Shown here: piece by piece, positions 1-7,402 of the stretch
Layout: each line of letters starts with the position of its first letter
How positions within the stretch are numbered: position 1 is the stretch's first letter
Source of the DNA: QFOX01 sp033763655
GTDB lineage: Bacteria; Pseudomonadota; Alphaproteobacteria; Rickettsiales; UBA3002
Direction: 5' to 3'
DNA length: 25,407 nt
Assembly (NCBI GenBank): GCA_033763655.1
Contig: JANRKD010000021.1
Coordinates: 1-25,407 of the forward strand
The notes under the pieces: generated by a model
The model's input: the letters and a program-made list of their open reading frames with translations, nothing else
Told to the model about the DNA's origin: nothing
The model's database searches: none
Position numbers and translations under genes: made by a program

Positions 1-1191
1 CACATCCCCCGCGCGCTGGATAATCACCCGATCGCCGACGCGCACATCTTTGCGCACAATCTCATCCTCGTTATGCAGCGTCGCATTGCTGACCACCACG
101 CCGCCGACCGTAATCGGCGTGAGCCGCGCGACCGGCGTCAGTGCACCTGTGCGTCCGACCTGAATCTCAATCGCTTCGACGGTAGTAACCGCCTGCTCGG
201 CCGGGAACTTATGGGCTATCGCCCAGCGCGGTGAACGGGCCTTAAAGCCGAGGCGCGCCTGATAATCGAGGCGGTCAACTTTATACACCATGCCGTCGAT
301 ATCGAAGGGCAGTTGCGCGCGGTGCTGCTGCACGGCTTCATATTCCTGTATTAACGCCGCCACCGAGGAAAGCTGCAATAAACTGCCGGCCCCATCGTGC
401 GCGGCGATCAGAACCCTGAACCCGAAACGGCGCAACTGCGCGATGCACGCATACTGCGTATCCGCCAACGCAGCACTCACCTCGCCCCAGCCATAGACAA
501 AATAACTCAGCGCGCGGGCACGTGTGATTTCCGGGTCAAGCTGACGCAGCGAGCCAGCCGCCGCATTGCGCGGGTTGGCGAATTTTTCGCCCTCGGGACG
601 TCCGGCGTTAAGCGCCGCAAAATCGGCATGGCTCATATAAACCTCGCCGCGCACTTCCAGCACCGAGGGCGGATGATTCTGCAGGGTAAGCGGTAAAATG
701 GTGCTGAGGTTCGCGGTAATATCCTCGCCCACTTCACCGTCGCCGCGCGTGGCGCCCTGCACCAGCCTGCCGTTTTCATACCGCGCGGTGAAGGAAAGCC
801 CGTCGATTTTCGGCTCCGAAACATACGCCAGTTCATCCTCCGCCGCGAGCTTCAAATAGTCGCGCACGCGGGCGTCCCACTCGCGCACATCTTCCGCGCT
901 GAACGCATTGTCGAGCGAGAGCATCGGCGTGCTGTGGCGCAGCTTGCCGAAGCCCTCGGCGGGTGCGGCGCCAACTTTCCGTGTCGGGCTGTCGGGCGTC
1001 ACCAGATCGGGGAATTGGCGTTCCAGCACCTCCAGCCGCCGACGCAGCGCATCATACTGCGCGTCCGATATGCTGGGGGCATCCTGCTGGTAATAACGGG
1101 CATCATGCGCGCGGATTTCTGCGCTGAGCTGCGCAATTTCGCGCGCCGCTTCGTCATGCGCCGGCAACCGCGATGGCGGTGAGGCGGGCAT
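1..1191 (-). CDS. ligA: NAD-dependent DNA ligase LigA, N-terminal 397 residues (runs off left edge)
   Basis: Seals nicks in duplex DNA using NAD+ during replication and repair. Only the first 397 codons lie in the window; the family is usually about 670-700 residues. Visible parts are the N-terminal Ia region with Y-Y and D-x-x-Y-D motifs (about residues 34-50), MLSLDNAF near 90-97, the adenylation motif E-P-K-I-D-G with the catalytic lysine near residue 128, the T-R-G-D-G motif, and FANPRNAAAGSLRQ. The fragment stops in the OB fold at RAGDV, so the zinc finger, helix-hairpin-helix and BRCT parts are outside. The ATG shares one base with the recN stop (TGATG), so it is probably translationally coupled and last in the bamD-recN-ligA operon as far as can be seen. 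Nothing looks broken. Identification is firm; the gene end is unknown. Confidence 0.96.
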   Translation of the reverse strand, partial: MPASPPSRLPAHDEAAREIAQLSAEIRAHDARYYQQDAPSISDAQYDALRRRLEVLERQFPDLVTPDSPTRKVGAAPAEGFGKLRHSTPMLSLDNAFSAEDVREWDARVRDYLKLAAEDELAYVSEPKIDGLSFTARYENGRLVQGATRGDGEVGEDITANLSTILPLTLQNHPPSVLEVRGEVYMSHADFAALNAGRPEGEKFANPRNAAAGSLRQLDPEITRARALSYFVYGWGEVSAALADTQYACIAQLRRFGFRVLIAAHDGAGSLLQLSSVAALIQEYEAVQQHRAQLPFDIDGMVYKVDRLDYQARLGFKARSPRWAIAHKFPAEQAVTTVEAIEIQVGRTGALTPVARLTPITVGGVVVSNATLHNEDEIVRKDVRVGDRVIIQRAGDV

Positions 1192-2840
1192 CACACCGCC
1201 GCCTGAAGCAGCTTGCCTGCGGCTTTGCGCGCTTCGTCGCTGATGGTGGCGCCCGAAAGCATCCGCGCCAGTTCCTCCCGGCGCGCGGCGTCATCCAGCA
1301 CTTCAACCTGCGTGCTCACCTGCTTGCCACCGCTTTTGCGGATGAACAAATGATGCTGCGCCAGCGCCGCCACCTGCGGTGCATGGGTGACCACCAGCAC
1401 CTGCGTCGATTGCCCGAGCAGTTTCAGGCGCACGCCCATGGCTTCGGCGACGGCGCCACCGGTGCCGGTATCAATCTCATCGAAAATCGAGGTCGGCGCG
1501 CCGCCCGCATGCAGCACCACTTTCATGGCGAGCAGCAGGCGCGATAATTCACCGCCGGACGCGACTTTATTCAACGCGCCAAACGGCATCCCGGCGTTAG
1601 TGGCGACCTCGAAGCTGACCTGATGCATGCCGCCCGCGCCCCAGCTTTGCGGCGGTAATTCGCTCTGCACCACGCGCAGTTGGGTATCGCCCATGCGCAG
1701 CGCCTTTAGCTCCTTCACCACCGCTTTGCACAGGCGTTCGGCGGCTTTGGCGCGTGCCTGATAGAGCGCGCCGGACGCCTCGCGGTAGGTGCGTTCGGCC
1801 TGTTGCAGCGTCTTTTTCGCCAGCGCATTTTCAGCCGCCAGATGGGTCAGGGTATGCACTTTTACCCGCGCATCGGCCAGCAGGTCGGGCAGCAATGCCA
1901 CCGCCACGTTGTATTTGCGCGCTGCGCCGCGCAGCGCATGCAGGCGGTCTTCCGCCGCTTCGAGCGCGGCAGGATCCATCTCCGCCGCCGCGATCGCCCG
2001 CTCGATGCTGACACTCACCTCCTCGACCATACTCTCTGCATTCGAAAGCATGTCGCTCACCGCAGGGTCGAGCACCGCCGTGCGGCTGAGCAGTTTGCTC
2101 GCCTGACGCAACTGCAACGCCGCGCCGCCCGATTCCGCCAGCAGGTTCAAAACCTCCTGCAACCCGGCGAGCGACTGACGCGCTTCCGCCGCCTGTTTGC
2201 GCTGCGTCACCAGCGTTTCCTCTTCGTGCTCCTGAGGGTCGAGCGCGCCAAGCTCTTCGACCGTCTGCCGCAGCCAGGCTTCGTCGCGCGCGGCCTGTTC
2301 GGCGCGGGCGGCCAGCGCTTCGAGTGCCTGCGCGGCCGCTTTCCATTGCACATAGGCGGCTGAGGCCTGCGTCACCAATTCCCCATGCAAGGCATAGGTA
2401 TCCAGTACCTCGCGGTGGGTTTTGTTATCGAGCAGGCCGCGCTGATCATGCTGGCCGTGGCGCGCCACCAGCACCTCGCCGAAGCGTTTGAGAGCCTGCG
2501 CGCTCACCGGCGCATCGTTGACAAACGCGCGGCTTTTTCCATCCGCCGCGAGGGTGCGGCGCAGCAGCAGGCGATCCTCGCCGGGCAGTTCGAGTTCGGC
2601 CATCAGCGCCCGCGCCGCGCCGCATGCGTGTATATCAAACTCTGCGCTGACGCTCGCCTGCGCCTCGCCATGGCGCACCAACCCGGTGTCGGAACGCTCG
2701 CCCAGCACCAGCCCCAGCGCATCGAGCAGGATGGATTTTCCGGCCCCGGTTTCGCCGGTCAGCACGTTCAGCCCAGCGGCAAACGCGATGTCGCAGTGTT
2801 TCAGCAGCAGGATATTCCGGATGGACAGATGCGTCAGCAT
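1191..2840 (-). CDS. recN: DNA repair protein RecN (SMC-like ATPase)
   Basis: Cytoplasmic SMC-family ATPase that acts at double-strand breaks in recombinational repair. At 549 aa it is the normal family length. The ABC ATPase head is split by a long coiled coil. Walker A is GETGAGKS at residues 29-36. An HGQHDQ motif lies near 129-133. The A/E/L/R-rich coiled-coil arms span roughly 155-375. The signature motif ASGGELSR is at 427-434, Walker B SIFDEIDTG at 451-459, and the switch histidine in VTHAPQ is at 486. The ATG sits 7 nt after the bamD stop, with AGGGCGG before it as a weak ribosome site. The stop shares a base with the ligA start. No SOS operator was recognised in front of it, so expression probably comes from the bamD side. 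Confidence 0.97.
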   Translation of the reverse strand: MLTHLSIRNILLLKHCDIAFAAGLNVLTGETGAGKSILLDALGLVLGERSDTGLVRHGEAQASVSAEFDIHACGAARALMAELELPGEDRLLLRRTLAADGKSRAFVNDAPVSAQALKRFGEVLVARHGQHDQRGLLDNKTHREVLDTYALHGELVTQASAAYVQWKAAAQALEALAARAEQAARDEAWLRQTVEELGALDPQEHEEETLVTQRKQAAEARQSLAGLQEVLNLLAESGGAALQLRQASKLLSRTAVLDPAVSDMLSNAESMVEEVSVSIERAIAAAEMDPAALEAAEDRLHALRGAARKYNVAVALLPDLLADARVKVHTLTHLAAENALAKKTLQQAERTYREASGALYQARAKAAERLCKAVVKELKALRMGDTQLRVVQSELPPQSWGAGGMHQVSFEVATNAGMPFGALNKVASGGELSRLLLAMKVVLHAGGAPTSIFDEIDTGTGGAVAEAMGVRLKLLGQSTQVLVVTHAPQVAALAQHHLFIRKSGGKQVSTQVEVLDDAARREELARMLSGATISDEARKAAGKLLQAAV

Positions 2841-2847
2841 GGCCGCC

Positions 2848-3675
2848 CTAAAATTTCAGGTATTGATCGAAGACGGATTTTTTCTCTTCCGGCGACAGGT
2901 TGCCCTGCAACATCGCGTAGCTATAGCCGTACCAGTCCGACCCGGGGTAATTATAGCCGAGCACCGCCGCGTATTTCTTGGCTTCGGTCAGCACGCCAAG
3001 CCGCAGGTAGCTTTCGACCAGCCGGTGCAGTGCCTCGGGCGTGTGGCTGGTGGTCTGGTAATGGTCGATGACGTATTTGAAGCGATTCACCGCCGCGACA
3101 TAATCCATGCGCTTGAGGTAATAGCGCCCGATTTCCATCTCCTTACCGGCGAGGTGATCCTCGGTCAGCTCGAATTTCACTCCGGCATCGCGCGCATAAT
3201 CGCTGTCGGGGAAGCGCTCCATCACGTCCTTCAGCGCGGCGCGTGCCCGCTCGCTGGCCTTCTGGTCGCGCCCCACATCCGAGATCTGGGTGTAGTAGGT
3301 CAGCGCCGTCAGGTAATAGGCGTAGGGCGTGCTTGGGTGGGTCGGGTGCAGCTTTACAAAGCGGTCGAGAATGACCAACGCATCGTCGAACTGGCCGCCG
3401 CGATAGGCCGAATACGCGGCCATAATCTGCGCCCGCGCCGCCCATTCGGAATAGGGGTGCTGGCGCTCCACCTCCTCGAATTTCTCGGTGGCGGCCTTGA
3501 ATGCCTGGCGATTGAAGGTTTCAAACGCCTTGTCGTACAGCACATCGACCGTTTCGTTTTTTTCGTCGAGTTTGTCGAGTTCGTCGTCGCTTCCATCGCA
3601 GGCGCAAAGCAGCAAACATGCCGTCAGCACCAGTGCGCGGGCGGTGCGCGAAAATCCCTGTTGTCGAAGTTCCAT
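2848..3675 (-). CDS. bamD: Outer-membrane assembly lipoprotein BamD (ComL)
   Basis: Essential lipoprotein of the BAM complex that helps insert beta-barrel proteins into the outer membrane from the periplasmic face. The 275-aa product starts with a short basic segment and a hydrophobic stretch (about residues 12-25) ending in a lipobox-like LCAC, giving a probable lipidated Cys26. LTAC at Cys20 fits the consensus better but leaves a short hydrophobic core. A very acidic linker follows (about 27-44), then tetratricopeptide-like helices, for example around YDKAFETFNRQAFKAA and HPYSEWAARAQ. The C-terminal half carries the usual RY-Y-x-R and YPGSDW motifs. It heads the bamD-recN-ligA operon and is divergent from the GNAT gene, with 51 nt between their start codons. 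AAGGA lies 4 nt before the ATG. The aspartate at +2 after Cys26 is unusual for an outer-membrane lipoprotein by E. coli rules. Confidence 0.95.
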   Translation of the reverse strand: MELRQQGFSRTARALVLTACLLLCACDGSDDELDKLDEKNETVDVLYDKAFETFNRQAFKAATEKFEEVERQHPYSEWAARAQIMAAYSAYRGGQFDDALVILDRFVKLHPTHPSTPYAYYLTALTYYTQISDVGRDQKASERARAALKDVMERFPDSDYARDAGVKFELTEDHLAGKEMEIGRYYLKRMDYVAAVNRFKYVIDHYQTTSHTPEALHRLVESYLRLGVLTEAKKYAAVLGYNYPGSDWYGYSYAMLQGNLSPEEKKSVFDQYLKF

Positions 3676-3681
3676 GGATTC

Positions 3682-3709
3682 CTTATAGCAGTGTCAGGCC
3701 CGTGTGCAA
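3682..3709 (-). promoter_or_regulatory. Candidate bamD operon promoter
   Basis: On the minus strand TTGCAC (3704-3709) and TATAAG (3682-3687) are 16 nt apart, a fair sigma-70-type match. The -10 lies only 6 nt before the bamD ATG, so transcription would begin at or within the first codon (a leaderless message) unless a promoter further upstream is used. The AAGGA ribosome site overlaps the -10. This is motif reading only. Confidence 0.35.
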
Positions 3710-3726
3710 CAAACCGATGCGATTCC

Positions 3727-4212
3727 ATGCCCGCTGTGAACAGGAAAAAAACAACCCGCCGCGCCATCCGCCTGCGCGAGCTGAAACCGTCGGAAATCCC
3801 GGATATTTTTCCGCTCATCCACCTGCACAACGCCACTGTCACCCGGCCAGTTTTCACCGCGCGCCTCGCCGATATGCTGCCGTTTGGCTACCGCGTCGTC
3901 GCCGCCTTCGATGGCGCGCGCATGGTCGGAATCAGCGGTTTCTGGGTGCATTCGCGCTTCTGGTGCGGGCGGCATCTCGATATCGACAATTTCTTCGTTC
4001 ACCCCGATTACCGCGCGCGGGGGATTGGCAGGCGTCTGGTCGCCTGGCTTGAAAAACGCGCGCTGGCCGAACAATGCCAGTTGATGGTGCTCGACGCCTA
4101 TGCCGACAGCTTCCTCGCCCACCGCTTCTATCACCGCCAGGGGTTCGTCGCGACGGGGACGCATTTCACCAAGCTGCCGGGCAGCCTCACGCCCTGGGCG
4201 CTCAAACGCTAA
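3727..4212 (+). CDS. GNAT-family N-acetyltransferase, substrate unknown
   Basis: Small acyl-CoA-dependent acyltransferase of 161 aa, the size of a single GNAT domain. The acetyl-CoA pyrophosphate loop is RARGIGRRL at residues 96-104, preceded by the beta strand DIDNFFVHPDY. The C-terminal motif B segment AHRFYHRQGF is at 131-140. The N-terminal 16 residues are strongly basic. The frame stays open far upstream, but that part is antisense to bamD and recN. The ATG at 3727 is chosen because it is the first start after the bamD start region and gives a normal GNAT length. No convincing ribosome site is seen. It is the only plus-strand gene here, placed between lpxC and bamD, which suggests an insertion into the usual lpxC-bamD junction. 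The substrate cannot be told from the sequence. Confidence 0.88.
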   Translation: MPAVNRKKTTRRAIRLRELKPSEIPDIFPLIHLHNATVTRPVFTARLADMLPFGYRVVAAFDGARMVGISGFWVHSRFWCGRHLDIDNFFVHPDYRARGIGRRLVAWLEKRALAEQCQLMVLDAYADSFLAHRFYHRQGFVATGTHFTKLPGSLTPWALKR

Positions 4213-4240
4213 AAAACCAGCAGTTTCGCAGGGGTTTTTC
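4211..4240 (+). terminator. Probable terminator of the GNAT gene, possibly bidirectional
   Basis: AAAAACC (4212-4218) pairs with GGTTTTT (4233-4239), with extra GC pairs inside and a run of T at the 3' side on the plus strand. The complementary strand also ends in a T run, so it could serve lpxC transcripts coming the other way. It starts at the last bases of the GNAT stop codon. Confidence 0.5.
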
Positions 4241-4263
4241 TGAGTTTCCGGCGGCGCTACCCG

Positions 4264-4288
4264 AAAAAAGTAATGCCGGGCGCGGCAT
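4264..4288 (-). terminator. Rho-independent terminator of lpxC
   Basis: On the minus strand a perfect 6-bp stem, ATGCCG and CGGCAT with a CGCC loop (4273-4288), is followed three bases later by six T (complement of 4264-4269). It begins at the lpxC stop codon. This is a clear end point for the ftsZ-lpxC side of the cluster. Confidence 0.65.
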
Positions 4289-5241
4289 CAGGCAGAAAGC
4301 TGCTCTGACATCGCGGGACGATCCACCTGCATCGGCACATCGACTTCCGTGCCGCCAATCAGGCGGTAATTGGCCGCATCCGCAAACAGGGCGCGCAGCA
4401 ATTTATTGTTGATGCCATGGCCGGGACGGCTGGTCACCACCTCGCCTTTAATCAGCCCACCGGCGAGGAAATAATCGCCAACGCAATCGAGCGCCTTATG
4501 GCGCACGAACTCATCCGCATAGCGCAGGCCGCCTTCGTTCAGGATGTCATCCTCACCGATGACAATGGCATTATGCAACGAGCCACCAAGGGCCAGCCCC
4601 ATGCTGCGCATTTTTTCGACATCGCGCGCGAAACCGAACGTGCGGGCGCGGGCCAGTGCCTGCCGGAAGCTGGTTTGCGAAAAATCATAACGCGCCTTTT
4701 GTGTCGCAATCAGCGGGTGGTTGAACGCAATCTCGACCTCGAGCACGAAATCCTCGGACGGGCGGATGAAAGCGACGCTGCTGCCTTCCGCGACGCGAAT
4801 CTCCTTCAACACCTCAATCACCCGGCGGGCGGCGCGCTGCTGCACGCGCCCCGCACATTCGAGCAGAAAGGTAAACGGCTCCGACGAACCATCCATAATC
4901 GGCACTTCCGGCCCGTCCATCTCGATGCGCGCATTGTCAATCCCCGCGCCCCAGATAGCCGCCATCAAATGCTCAATCGTCGAGATGCTGACGCCGTGTT
5001 TATTGGCAATCGTGGTGCCAAGGGTGGTTTCCGTCACCGCGTCGAAAGTAGCGGCGATGCTGTTGTGGCTGCCCTCAATGTCCTTGCGCACGAATACAAT
5101 GCCCGTGTTGGCCGCCGCCGGGCGAATCACCATGTTCACCATATCGCCGCTATGCAACGAAACCCCAACGCAGCTCACTTCCGCCGCCACCGTGTGCTGG
5201 CACAGCGTTTCATGCTCCGGGGAATGTTCCATATCAGCCAT
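4288..5241 (-). CDS. lpxC: UDP-3-O-acyl-N-acetylglucosamine deacetylase LpxC
   Basis: Zinc enzyme for the committed step of lipid A synthesis, removing acetate from UDP-3-O-acyl-GlcNAc at the cytoplasmic face of the inner membrane. With the chosen start it is 317 aa, close to the family's usual 300-310. Zinc ligands are visible as the His of STIEHLMAA (His91) and the His and Asp of HKALDCVGD (His248, Asp252). Glu90 is the likely general base, and the catalytic His lies in PGHGINNKL (His275). Three in-frame ATGs occur at 5250, 5241 and 5232. The one at 5241 has AGG about 9 nt upstream, while the one at 5250 has it directly adjacent, so 5241 is preferred. The gene lies 278 nt after ftsZ with its own candidate promoter and ends in a terminator, so it may be a separate transcription unit. 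Confidence 0.97.
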   Translation of the reverse strand: MADMEHSPEHETLCQHTVAAEVSCVGVSLHSGDMVNMVIRPAAANTGIVFVRKDIEGSHNSIAATFDAVTETTLGTTIANKHGVSISTIEHLMAAIWGAGIDNARIEMDGPEVPIMDGSSEPFTFLLECAGRVQQRAARRVIEVLKEIRVAEGSSVAFIRPSEDFVLEVEIAFNHPLIATQKARYDFSQTSFRQALARARTFGFARDVEKMRSMGLALGGSLHNAIVIGEDDILNEGGLRYADEFVRHKALDCVGDYFLAGGLIKGEVVTSRPGHGINNKLLRALFADAANYRLIGGTEVDVPMQVDRPAMSEQLSA

Positions 5242-5283
5242 CGCGCGCATCCTGATTGCTTGTGTTTTCCGCTCTTATCGTGA

Positions 5284-5313
5284 ACCATAGAGCGAGCGCC
5301 GCACACGCTTCAA
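5284..5313 (-). promoter_or_regulatory. Candidate lpxC promoter
   Basis: On the minus strand TTGAAG (5308-5313) and TATGGT (5284-5289) are 18 nt apart; each matches four of six consensus bases. Transcription would start near 5277, giving a leader of about 35 nt before the chosen lpxC start. The neighbouring palindrome at 5323-5339 sits just upstream of the -35, where an activator would bind. Confidence 0.38.
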
Positions 5314-5322
5314 TGCACGCTT

Positions 5323-5339
5323 TGTAACGGTTTGTTACA
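5323..5339. promoter_or_regulatory. Palindrome TGTAAC-N5-GTTACA upstream of lpxC
   Basis: Perfect 6-bp inverted repeat with a 5-base spacer, 9 bp upstream of the candidate lpxC -35. The arms look like a site for a dimeric regulator such as a two-component response regulator. The binding protein is not identifiable from this window. Confidence 0.45.
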
Positions 5340-5355
5340 GCGGTGGAGGCTGCTG

Positions 5356-5510
5356 ACAGCCGACAGCTTAGAACATACAGCCTCATCCCTTGTCATGCCA
5401 GCTTTACGCTGCATCCAGCCCCTATGGATATCTGCGGCGCCGACGCGCCGCGATCGATGCTGAAACGCGTTCAGCATGACAAGTGGCGAGGCTTGGGGGC
5501 TGTCGGCTGT
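5356..5510. repeat. Structured repeat element between ftsZ and lpxC
   Basis: An outer inverted repeat, ACAGCCGACAGC (5356-5367) and its exact complement (5499-5510), encloses an inner element with TGTCA at 5391 and TGACA at 5477. Inside are three hairpins: ATGCCAGC/GCTGCAT with one bulge (5395-5414), GCGGCGC/GCGCCGC (5434-5451) and ATGCTGAA/TTCAGCAT (5457-5477). The layout matches the element at 25205-25276, so it is probably a dispersed non-coding repeat family of this genome. It fills most of the 269-nt gap and no gene is seen in it. It may also mark the end of the ftsZ message. Confidence 0.7.
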
Positions 5511-5519
5511 TGAGTGCGT

Positions 5520-7211
5520 CTAGTTCGCCTGACGGCGCAGGAATGCGGGGATGTCGTAAAACTCGTCCTCATCGCTCGCATGCGGGGTGGTTTCGCGCAC
5601 TTCCGGCTTGCGCTCGGCCGGGGCGGCTGCACTGGCCGTCATCCGCGGATTAAGCGGGCGATTGCCGCTGCCGGCGATGCTTTTTCCGACATTGGCGAGG
5701 CGGTTAAAAAGGCTTTTACCAGCGGCCGGCTCTGCGTCCGAGGCTTCGTCCAATTCCTCAAAATCGGGCGCCTGGGTGGAGAACAGGGTACGCTGCTGCG
5801 GCACTTCCGCACGCGGGCTGATAAACAGGGGGCCGGCATCCGCCATCGCGGGAGCGGTCATCGCCGGACGCGCAGCCGTGGCCGCAATACGCATGGCGCT
5901 TTCAAGCTGCGCCGTTTGCGATGCTTGCGCCGCCATAGCAGCACCCTGCTGGGCCTGCGCGCGCGGCTGGGCAACGGCTTCCTGCATCACCGGTTCATCA
6001 ATCACGCGGATGACAGGTTGCGCCACCGGTGCGCGCGTGGCCGCCTGACGCACCACTTCCGCCACCGTCGAACTGCCGGACTGACGGACAATTTCCGCCG
6101 CCGTGCGCTCACGCGGGGCCATGTTCATGGCAACATCCTTGCGGGGGGCATGCATCGAGCCGGGCGCGCCACCGAAAGGTTTGCGGGCCGCCTGCGCCGC
6201 CGCGCTGGTGATGTCCTGCGCCGGAGGAAGCATGGTCAGTTGCTCGGCGTCGATCCCGGTCGCCACGACCGAAACGCGCATTTTACCCGACATCGCATCC
6301 GCAAACGTCGAACCGAAAATGATATTGGCTTCGGGGTCTACCTCGTCGCGGATGCGGTTCATCGCCTCGTCCACCTCGAACAGTGAAAGATCCGTGCCGC
6401 CGGTGATATTGACCAGCACCGCGCGCGCGCCTTTGAGCGAAACATCGTCGAGCAGCGGGTTGCTGATGGCCGCTTCCGCCGCCTGCAGCGCACGTTGGTC
6501 GCCGGTGGCTTCACCGGTGCCCATCATCGCTTTGCCCATCTCGCCCATCACCGCGCGGATGTCGGCGAAATCGAGGTTCACCAGACCCGGCTTCACGATC
6601 AGATCCGTCACCCCGCGCACGCCCGAATGCAGCACTTCATCCGCGAGGCGGAACGCTTCCGCCCAGCCGGTTTTTTCGTTCGCGATGCGAAACAGATTCT
6701 GGTTGGGCACCACAATCAGCGTATCGACATATTGCTGCAACTCGCGGATGCCTGCTTCCGCAAGGCGCATGCGGTGCGGCCCTTCGAACGAAAACGGCTT
6801 GGTCACCACACCGACGGTCAAAATCCCCTGCTCCTTGGCGATGCGCGCAATCACCGGTGCCGCGCCCGTCCCCGTGCCGCCGCCCATCCCGGCGGTGATG
6901 AACAGCATGTTGCTGCCCTGAATCGCGTCGGCGATTTCGTCGCCCGCCTCCTCCGCCGCCGACTGGCCAACGGGCGGTTTCGCCCCGGCGCCGAGGCCGC
7001 GCGTGACCGTCATCCCCAATTGAATGACGCGGTCCGTCTGCGCCGATTCGAGCGCCTGCGCATCCGTGTTGGCGATGACAAAATCGACGCCCTCAAGGTT
7101 CGCGGTAATCATGTTGTTGACCGCGTTACCACCCGCGCCGCCGACCCCGATGACGGTAATCTTCGGACGCAGCGTATCGATCGATGACGGAAGGTGCAGA
7201 TTAATGGCCAT
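5520..7211 (-). CDS. ftsZ: Cell division protein FtsZ
   Basis: Tubulin-like GTPase that forms the cytokinetic ring at mid-cell. At 563 aa it is far longer than E. coli FtsZ (383 aa) but within the alphaproteobacterial range. The nucleotide site includes GVGGAGGNAV (22-31), the tubulin signature GGGTGTGAAP (110-119) and the synergy-loop motif NLDFAD (212-217) with the aspartates needed for GTP hydrolysis. The globular core ends around residue 325. An Ala/Gln/Pro-rich linker of roughly 220 residues follows, and then the conserved C-terminal peptide DIPAFLRR (553-560) that binds FtsA and other partners. The ATG at 7211 has a G-rich tract (TGGGGG) 4 nt upstream. It lies 191 nt after ftsA and has a good promoter of its own, so it is probably made both from the cluster and separately. 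Confidence 0.99.
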   Translation of the reverse strand: MAINLHLPSSIDTLRPKITVIGVGGAGGNAVNNMITANLEGVDFVIANTDAQALESAQTDRVIQLGMTVTRGLGAGAKPPVGQSAAEEAGDEIADAIQGSNMLFITAGMGGGTGTGAAPVIARIAKEQGILTVGVVTKPFSFEGPHRMRLAEAGIRELQQYVDTLIVVPNQNLFRIANEKTGWAEAFRLADEVLHSGVRGVTDLIVKPGLVNLDFADIRAVMGEMGKAMMGTGEATGDQRALQAAEAAISNPLLDDVSLKGARAVLVNITGGTDLSLFEVDEAMNRIRDEVDPEANIIFGSTFADAMSGKMRVSVVATGIDAEQLTMLPPAQDITSAAAQAARKPFGGAPGSMHAPRKDVAMNMAPRERTAAEIVRQSGSSTVAEVVRQAATRAPVAQPVIRVIDEPVMQEAVAQPRAQAQQGAAMAAQASQTAQLESAMRIAATAARPAMTAPAMADAGPLFISPRAEVPQQRTLFSTQAPDFEELDEASDAEPAAGKSLFNRLANVGKSIAGSGNRPLNPRMTASAAAPAERKPEVRETTPHASDEDEFYDIPAFLRRQAN

Positions 7212-7225
7212 AAAACCCCCAGAGT

Positions 7226-7241
7226 TCCGCAGATTTGCGGA
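7226..7241 (-). other. Small hairpin in the ftsZ leader
   Basis: TCCGCA and TGCGGA form a 6-bp stem with a 4-base loop, 15 nt before the ftsZ start codon. It could affect ribosome access or message stability, but the stem is short. Confidence 0.3.
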
Positions 7242-7302
7242 TGCATTGCGTTATCAGTAAACACTTGCCGGAGTTTATGTTGCGGTGTCCCGCTGTTTTT
7301 TG

Positions 7303-7318
7303 CCACTATATGTAGTGG
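7303..7318. promoter_or_regulatory. Palindrome CCACTA-N4-TAGTGG over the ftsZ -10
   Basis: A perfect 6-bp inverted repeat with a 4-base centre covers the -10 of the candidate ftsZ promoter. A protein bound here would block RNA polymerase, so it is a candidate operator. No cognate regulator is known from the window. Confidence 0.45.
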
Positions 7319-7333
7319 GTTTCGCGATGTAAA
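7305..7333 (-). promoter_or_regulatory. ftsZ promoter
   Basis: On the minus strand TTTACA (7328-7333) and TATAGT (7305-7310) are exactly 17 nt apart, with five of six consensus matches in each hexamer. Start of transcription would be near 7298, giving a leader of about 87 nt. The -10 lies inside the palindrome at 7303-7318. Confidence 0.62.
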
Positions 7334-7402
7334 GCGATTGTTCGAAAAAATCGGCCCTATGCACCGAATTTTTTTGCCCTGCGCGAAACGCGCCGCTGCG
7401 CC

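Noticed and set aside
2488..3726. Upstream extension of the GNAT frame to 574 codons
   Set aside because: The added part lies antisense to recN and bamD, is low in complexity and matches no family; a GNAT domain alone explains the gene.
7380..7402. GCGCG-TTT-CGCGC hairpin after ftsA as a terminator
   Set aside because: On the transcribed minus strand it is followed by a run of A, not T.
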